From: Corynebacterium liangguodongii
Lineage (GTDB): Bacteria; Actinomycetota; Actinomycetes; Mycobacteriales; Mycobacteriaceae
Reading direction: 5' to 3'
NCBI RefSeq assembly: GCF_003070865.1
Contig: NZ_CP026948.1
Span: 62,001 to 126,000, forward strand
Length of the DNA: 64,000 bases
Shown: one piece after another, positions 61,796-64,000 of the stretch
How the letters are laid out: each line of letters begins with the position of its first letter
How positions within the stretch are numbered: position 1 is the first letter of the stretch
Made by a program: the position numbers and the translations under genes
Notes under the pieces: generated by a model
What the model saw: the letters and a program-made list of their open reading frames with translations, nothing else
What the model was told of the DNA's origin: nothing
Database searches by the model: none

Positions 61796-63148
61796 GTGAA
61801 ACTACAACCCTCCCCGGGGTTTCTCGGGCCGGCGCGGCTGACGGCGATCGTCTTCCTTGCGCTCATTCTCGTGGGCACGCTGCTGCTCATGATGCCGTTT
61901 TCCACCGCTGGCCCGCAGTGGGCACCGTTTTTGCCCTCGCTGTTCACGGCGACCTCGGCGGTCTCGCTCACCGGGCTCATCGTCGTGGATACCGCCACAT
62001 ACTGGACGCCGATAGGCCAGGCGATCATCCTGGCGCTCATCCAGCTCGGCGGCCTGGGCATCATGTCGCTTGCCTCGCTCTCCGGGCTGCTTCTCACCGG
62101 GCGCGTGAGCTTTAAAACGCGCAAGACCTCTGCCGCCGAAGGGCGCCCGATCACGGCGGACGGGATCCGCCGCACGCTGATCTTTACCCTGCTGTTCACC
62201 CTCGTGGCGGAGGCGCTGGTGGCGCTCACGCTGGCGCTTCGCTTCATCTTCGCCTACGGCCACTCCCCGGGTCGCGCCCTGTGGGAGGGCGTGTTCCACT
62301 CCGTTTCCGCGTTCAATAACGCGGGTTTTAGTACGAACACCGACAACGCCATCCCCTACGCCGCAGACTTTTGGGTGCTCATGCCGCTGGCCGCCGCGTT
62401 CATCGGCGGCGGGCTTGGCTTCCCGGTGTGGGCGGAGATCCTGCGCCTGGCTCGCCGGGGGCGGGCCGAGGTCCACCGCATTTCCATCACGGCGCGGATG
62501 ACGCTGGCGGGCACGGCGCTGCTGCTGATTGCTGGAACGGCGCTGGTAGCCACCGCCGAGTGGAACGGGGTGCTAGCGGGCATGCCGCTGGGCCAGAAGC
62601 TGCTCAACGCGTTTTTCGCCGGTGCCTCACCGCGCACGGCGGGGTTTAACTCCATCGACTACGCCGATGTACACCCCATCACGCTGATGGGCACGGACGT
62701 GTTGATGTTTATCGGCGGCGGTTCCGCCGGCACCGCCGGCGGCGTGAAGGTCACCACCGCCTGCGTGCTCGCGGCCGCGATGGCTGCGGAGTTCCTCGGG
62801 CGGGAGGAGACCTCCATTGGGCACCGCAGCCTGCCGCGCACCGTGACCCGCCAGGCCCTCTCCCTGACGTTCGCCGGCATCGCGGTGGTCACCGCGGGTA
62901 TCGCCGGGCTGCGGATTTTCGACCCAGACCTCACCGCCGACCAGGTCAACTTCGAGGTGGTCTCCGCGTTTGCCACCGTCGGGCTCTCTACCGGGATCAC
63001 GGCGAGCCTGTCTGCCCCATCGCAGGTTATCCTGTGTCTCATCATGTACCTCGGCCGCGTTGGCCCGACCACGCTCGTTGCCGCCCTGGCCGCGAGGGCG
63101 GTGAGCCGCCGTTACCGCTACCCAGAGGAAAGGCCCTTCATTGGCTAA
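61796..63148 (+). CDS. TrkH/KtrB-family potassium channel subunit
   Basis: 450 residues, GTG start. Four repeated M1-P-M2 units with selectivity-filter-like sequences: SAVSLTGL, FNNAGFST, SPRTAGFN and ATVGLSTG. Together with the downstream RCK-domain gene it forms a K+ (possibly Na+-linked) uptake system. The stop overlaps the next start by eight bases. Confidence 0.93.
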   Translation: MKLQPSPGFLGPARLTAIVFLALILVGTLLLMMPFSTAGPQWAPFLPSLFTATSAVSLTGLIVVDTATYWTPIGQAIILALIQLGGLGIMSLASLSGLLLTGRVSFKTRKTSAAEGRPITADGIRRTLIFTLLFTLVAEALVALTLALRFIFAYGHSPGRALWEGVFHSVSAFNNAGFSTNTDNAIPYAADFWVLMPLAAAFIGGGLGFPVWAEILRLARRGRAEVHRISITARMTLAGTALLLIAGTALVATAEWNGVLAGMPLGQKLLNAFFAGASPRTAGFNSIDYADVHPITLMGTDVLMFIGGGSAGTAGGVKVTTACVLAAAMAAEFLGREETSIGHRSLPRTVTRQALSLTFAGIAVVTAGIAGLRIFDPDLTADQVNFEVVSAFATVGLSTGITASLSAPSQVILCLIMYLGRVGPTTLVAALAARAVSRRYRYPEERPFIG

Positions 63149-63842
63149 CGTTTTTAAGGGATTCGGTGGGCCGAAGCCCAAGATCGACATCCCGCCCGTC
63201 GTCGTCATCGGCCTGGGGCGCTTCGGCGCGTCGCTGGCCACCGAGCTCATGGCCCACGGGGTCGAGGTGCTTGGCATGGACTCCAGCGAGAAGCTCGTGC
63301 GCGAGCAGGCGCACTACCTTACCGACGCCGTGTGCGCCGATTCCACCGACCCGGAGGCCCTGCGCCAGCTCGGCGTCCACGAGGTAGAGCGGGTGGTCCT
63401 CGCCATCGGCACCCACCTGGAGGCGTCCATCCTCACCGCGTCCAACCTCGTGGAGATGGGCGTGAGCGACATCTGGGCGAAGGCGACTTCGGAGGCGCAC
63501 GGGCGCATCCTCACCCAGATCGGCGTGCACCACGTCATCCGCCCGGAGCGTGACACGGGCCGCCGGGTCGCGCACCTGCTCGGCGGCCGCTTCCGCGACT
63601 TCGCCGAGATCGCACCGGACTACGGCGTGACCCGGCTCGCCCCGCCGCCGTCGATCGTGGGCCGGCCCCTCGACATCGCCAAGGTGTGGGACAGCCATGA
63701 CGTGCAGCTCGTCTCGGTGCGCGAGGGCGATGGCAGCTGGTCCCCGCTGCGCAGCGGTGACGTGCTCTCGGCGACCGATTTCATCGTTGTTGCCGGATCG
63801 CCGGCGGCGCTGGAGTCCTTCGCCAGCCGGGGGCAGCGTTAA
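63141..63842 (+). CDS. TrkA/KtrA-family regulatory subunit
   Basis: 233 residues from TTG overlapping the channel gene. RCK-N Rossmann domain with VVIGLGRFGASLA and a VLGMDSSEK acidic end of strand 2 (NAD/ATP binding), then an RCK-C domain (VGRPLDIAKVW...DFIVVAGSP). It gates the KtrB-type channel in response to nucleotides. Confidence 0.93.
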   Translation: MANVFKGFGGPKPKIDIPPVVVIGLGRFGASLATELMAHGVEVLGMDSSEKLVREQAHYLTDAVCADSTDPEALRQLGVHEVERVVLAIGTHLEASILTASNLVEMGVSDIWAKATSEAHGRILTQIGVHHVIRPERDTGRRVAHLLGGRFRDFAEIAPDYGVTRLAPPPSIVGRPLDIAKVWDSHDVQLVSVREGDGSWSPLRSGDVLSATDFIVVAGSPAALESFASRGQR

Positions 63843-63843
63843 G

Positions 63844-64000
63844 GTGGTCTCGCTCAACATGCGCGGCGGTCCGAGCGCGGACGAACTCGCGCGGATCCAG
63901 CGGCAGCTCGCCGGCATGGGCCACCGCGAGCTCGTCGGGGAGATCTCGCGCACTGACCCCACGCGCGGCGCGAAAATCCTGCGGCTGCTGCCACCGGAGC
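63844..64000 (+). CDS. Start of a magnesium transporter MgtE-like gene (3' end outside window)
   Basis: About 52 residues from GTG (or ATG 63859), directly after the KtrA stop. The segment DELARIQRQLAGMGHRELV...RGAKILRLLPPE resembles the N-terminal helical domain of MgtE, where LLPPE repeats are usual. Only the beginning is visible, so the call is provisional. Placement after a K+ uptake operon suits a cation transporter. Confidence 0.55.
   Translation, partial: MVSLNMRGGPSADELARIQRQLAGMGHRELVGEISRTDPTRGAKILRLLPPE

Overview
The window comes from a high-GC mycolic-acid actinobacterium, most likely a Corynebacterium. The evidence is the cell-wall block dprE1-dprE2-aftA-embC with a single Emb arabinosyltransferase, together with glfT1, wzm/wzt and a GtrA protein. 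Many genes have TAnnnT -10 boxes 6 to 8 bases before the start codon (leaderless transcripts), and bioB is paired with the actinobacterial auxiliary gene bsaP. No species can be named from sequence alone.

Layout. 1-6.6 kb: 3' end of bioB with bsaP, a cold-shock gene, a lipoprotein serine hydrolase, an App1-type phosphatase and a metQNI methionine importer. 6.6-9.2 kb: accessory insert with a decayed copy of the start of amn, a frameshifted LGFP-repeat/phospholipase A2 gene and a membrane protein. 9.2-17.8 kb: core genes amn, a sirtuin, a HAD-like protein, a gamma carbonic anhydrase homologue, a ROK regulator, a DUF885 protein, a TetR regulator and an APC permease. 17.9-26.5 kb: graveyard of fic and aldehyde dehydrogenase fragments and nested ISL3/IS256 elements, with an island of three small lower-GC genes, two of them secreted. 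26.6-31.6 kb: hrpB, a per/polysulfide-type module (Cys-rich small protein, CoA-disulfide-reductase/rhodanese fusion, CstR-like repressor) and a 2H phosphoesterase. 31.7-35.8 kb: second LGFP locus with a different C-terminus, a downstream partner gene, an Abi/HEPN remnant, an orphan PLA2 cassette, a lipoprotein and a serine-recombinase remnant. 35.9-43.7 kb: alkB, SDR, LysE, S4, VOC, two secreted hydrolases and an M13 peptidase. 43.7-57 kb: arabinogalactan assembly and export. 57-64 kb: PLP enzymes, two serine tRNAs, a Trk/Ktr potassium system and the start of an mgtE-like gene.

How the genes work together. DprE1/DprE2 make decaprenyl-phospho-arabinose, AftA and EmbC add arabinose to galactan, GlfT1 starts galactan, Wzm/Wzt export it, and the GtrA protein (Rv3789-like) lies beside dprE1 as in mycobacteria. 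metQNI imports methionine. The sulfur module looks self-regulated through a CsoR/CstR-type operator that overlaps its -10 box.

Most interesting observation: two paralogous secreted LGFP-repeat proteins share a conserved N-terminal half and wall-binding repeats but have unrelated C-terminal domains. Each is followed by a tightly coupled small gene, and one is followed by an orphan PLA2 cassette with its own lipoprotein. This architecture resembles a polymorphic toxin/immunity system carried on a mycolate-envelope-binding scaffold. The function is inferred.
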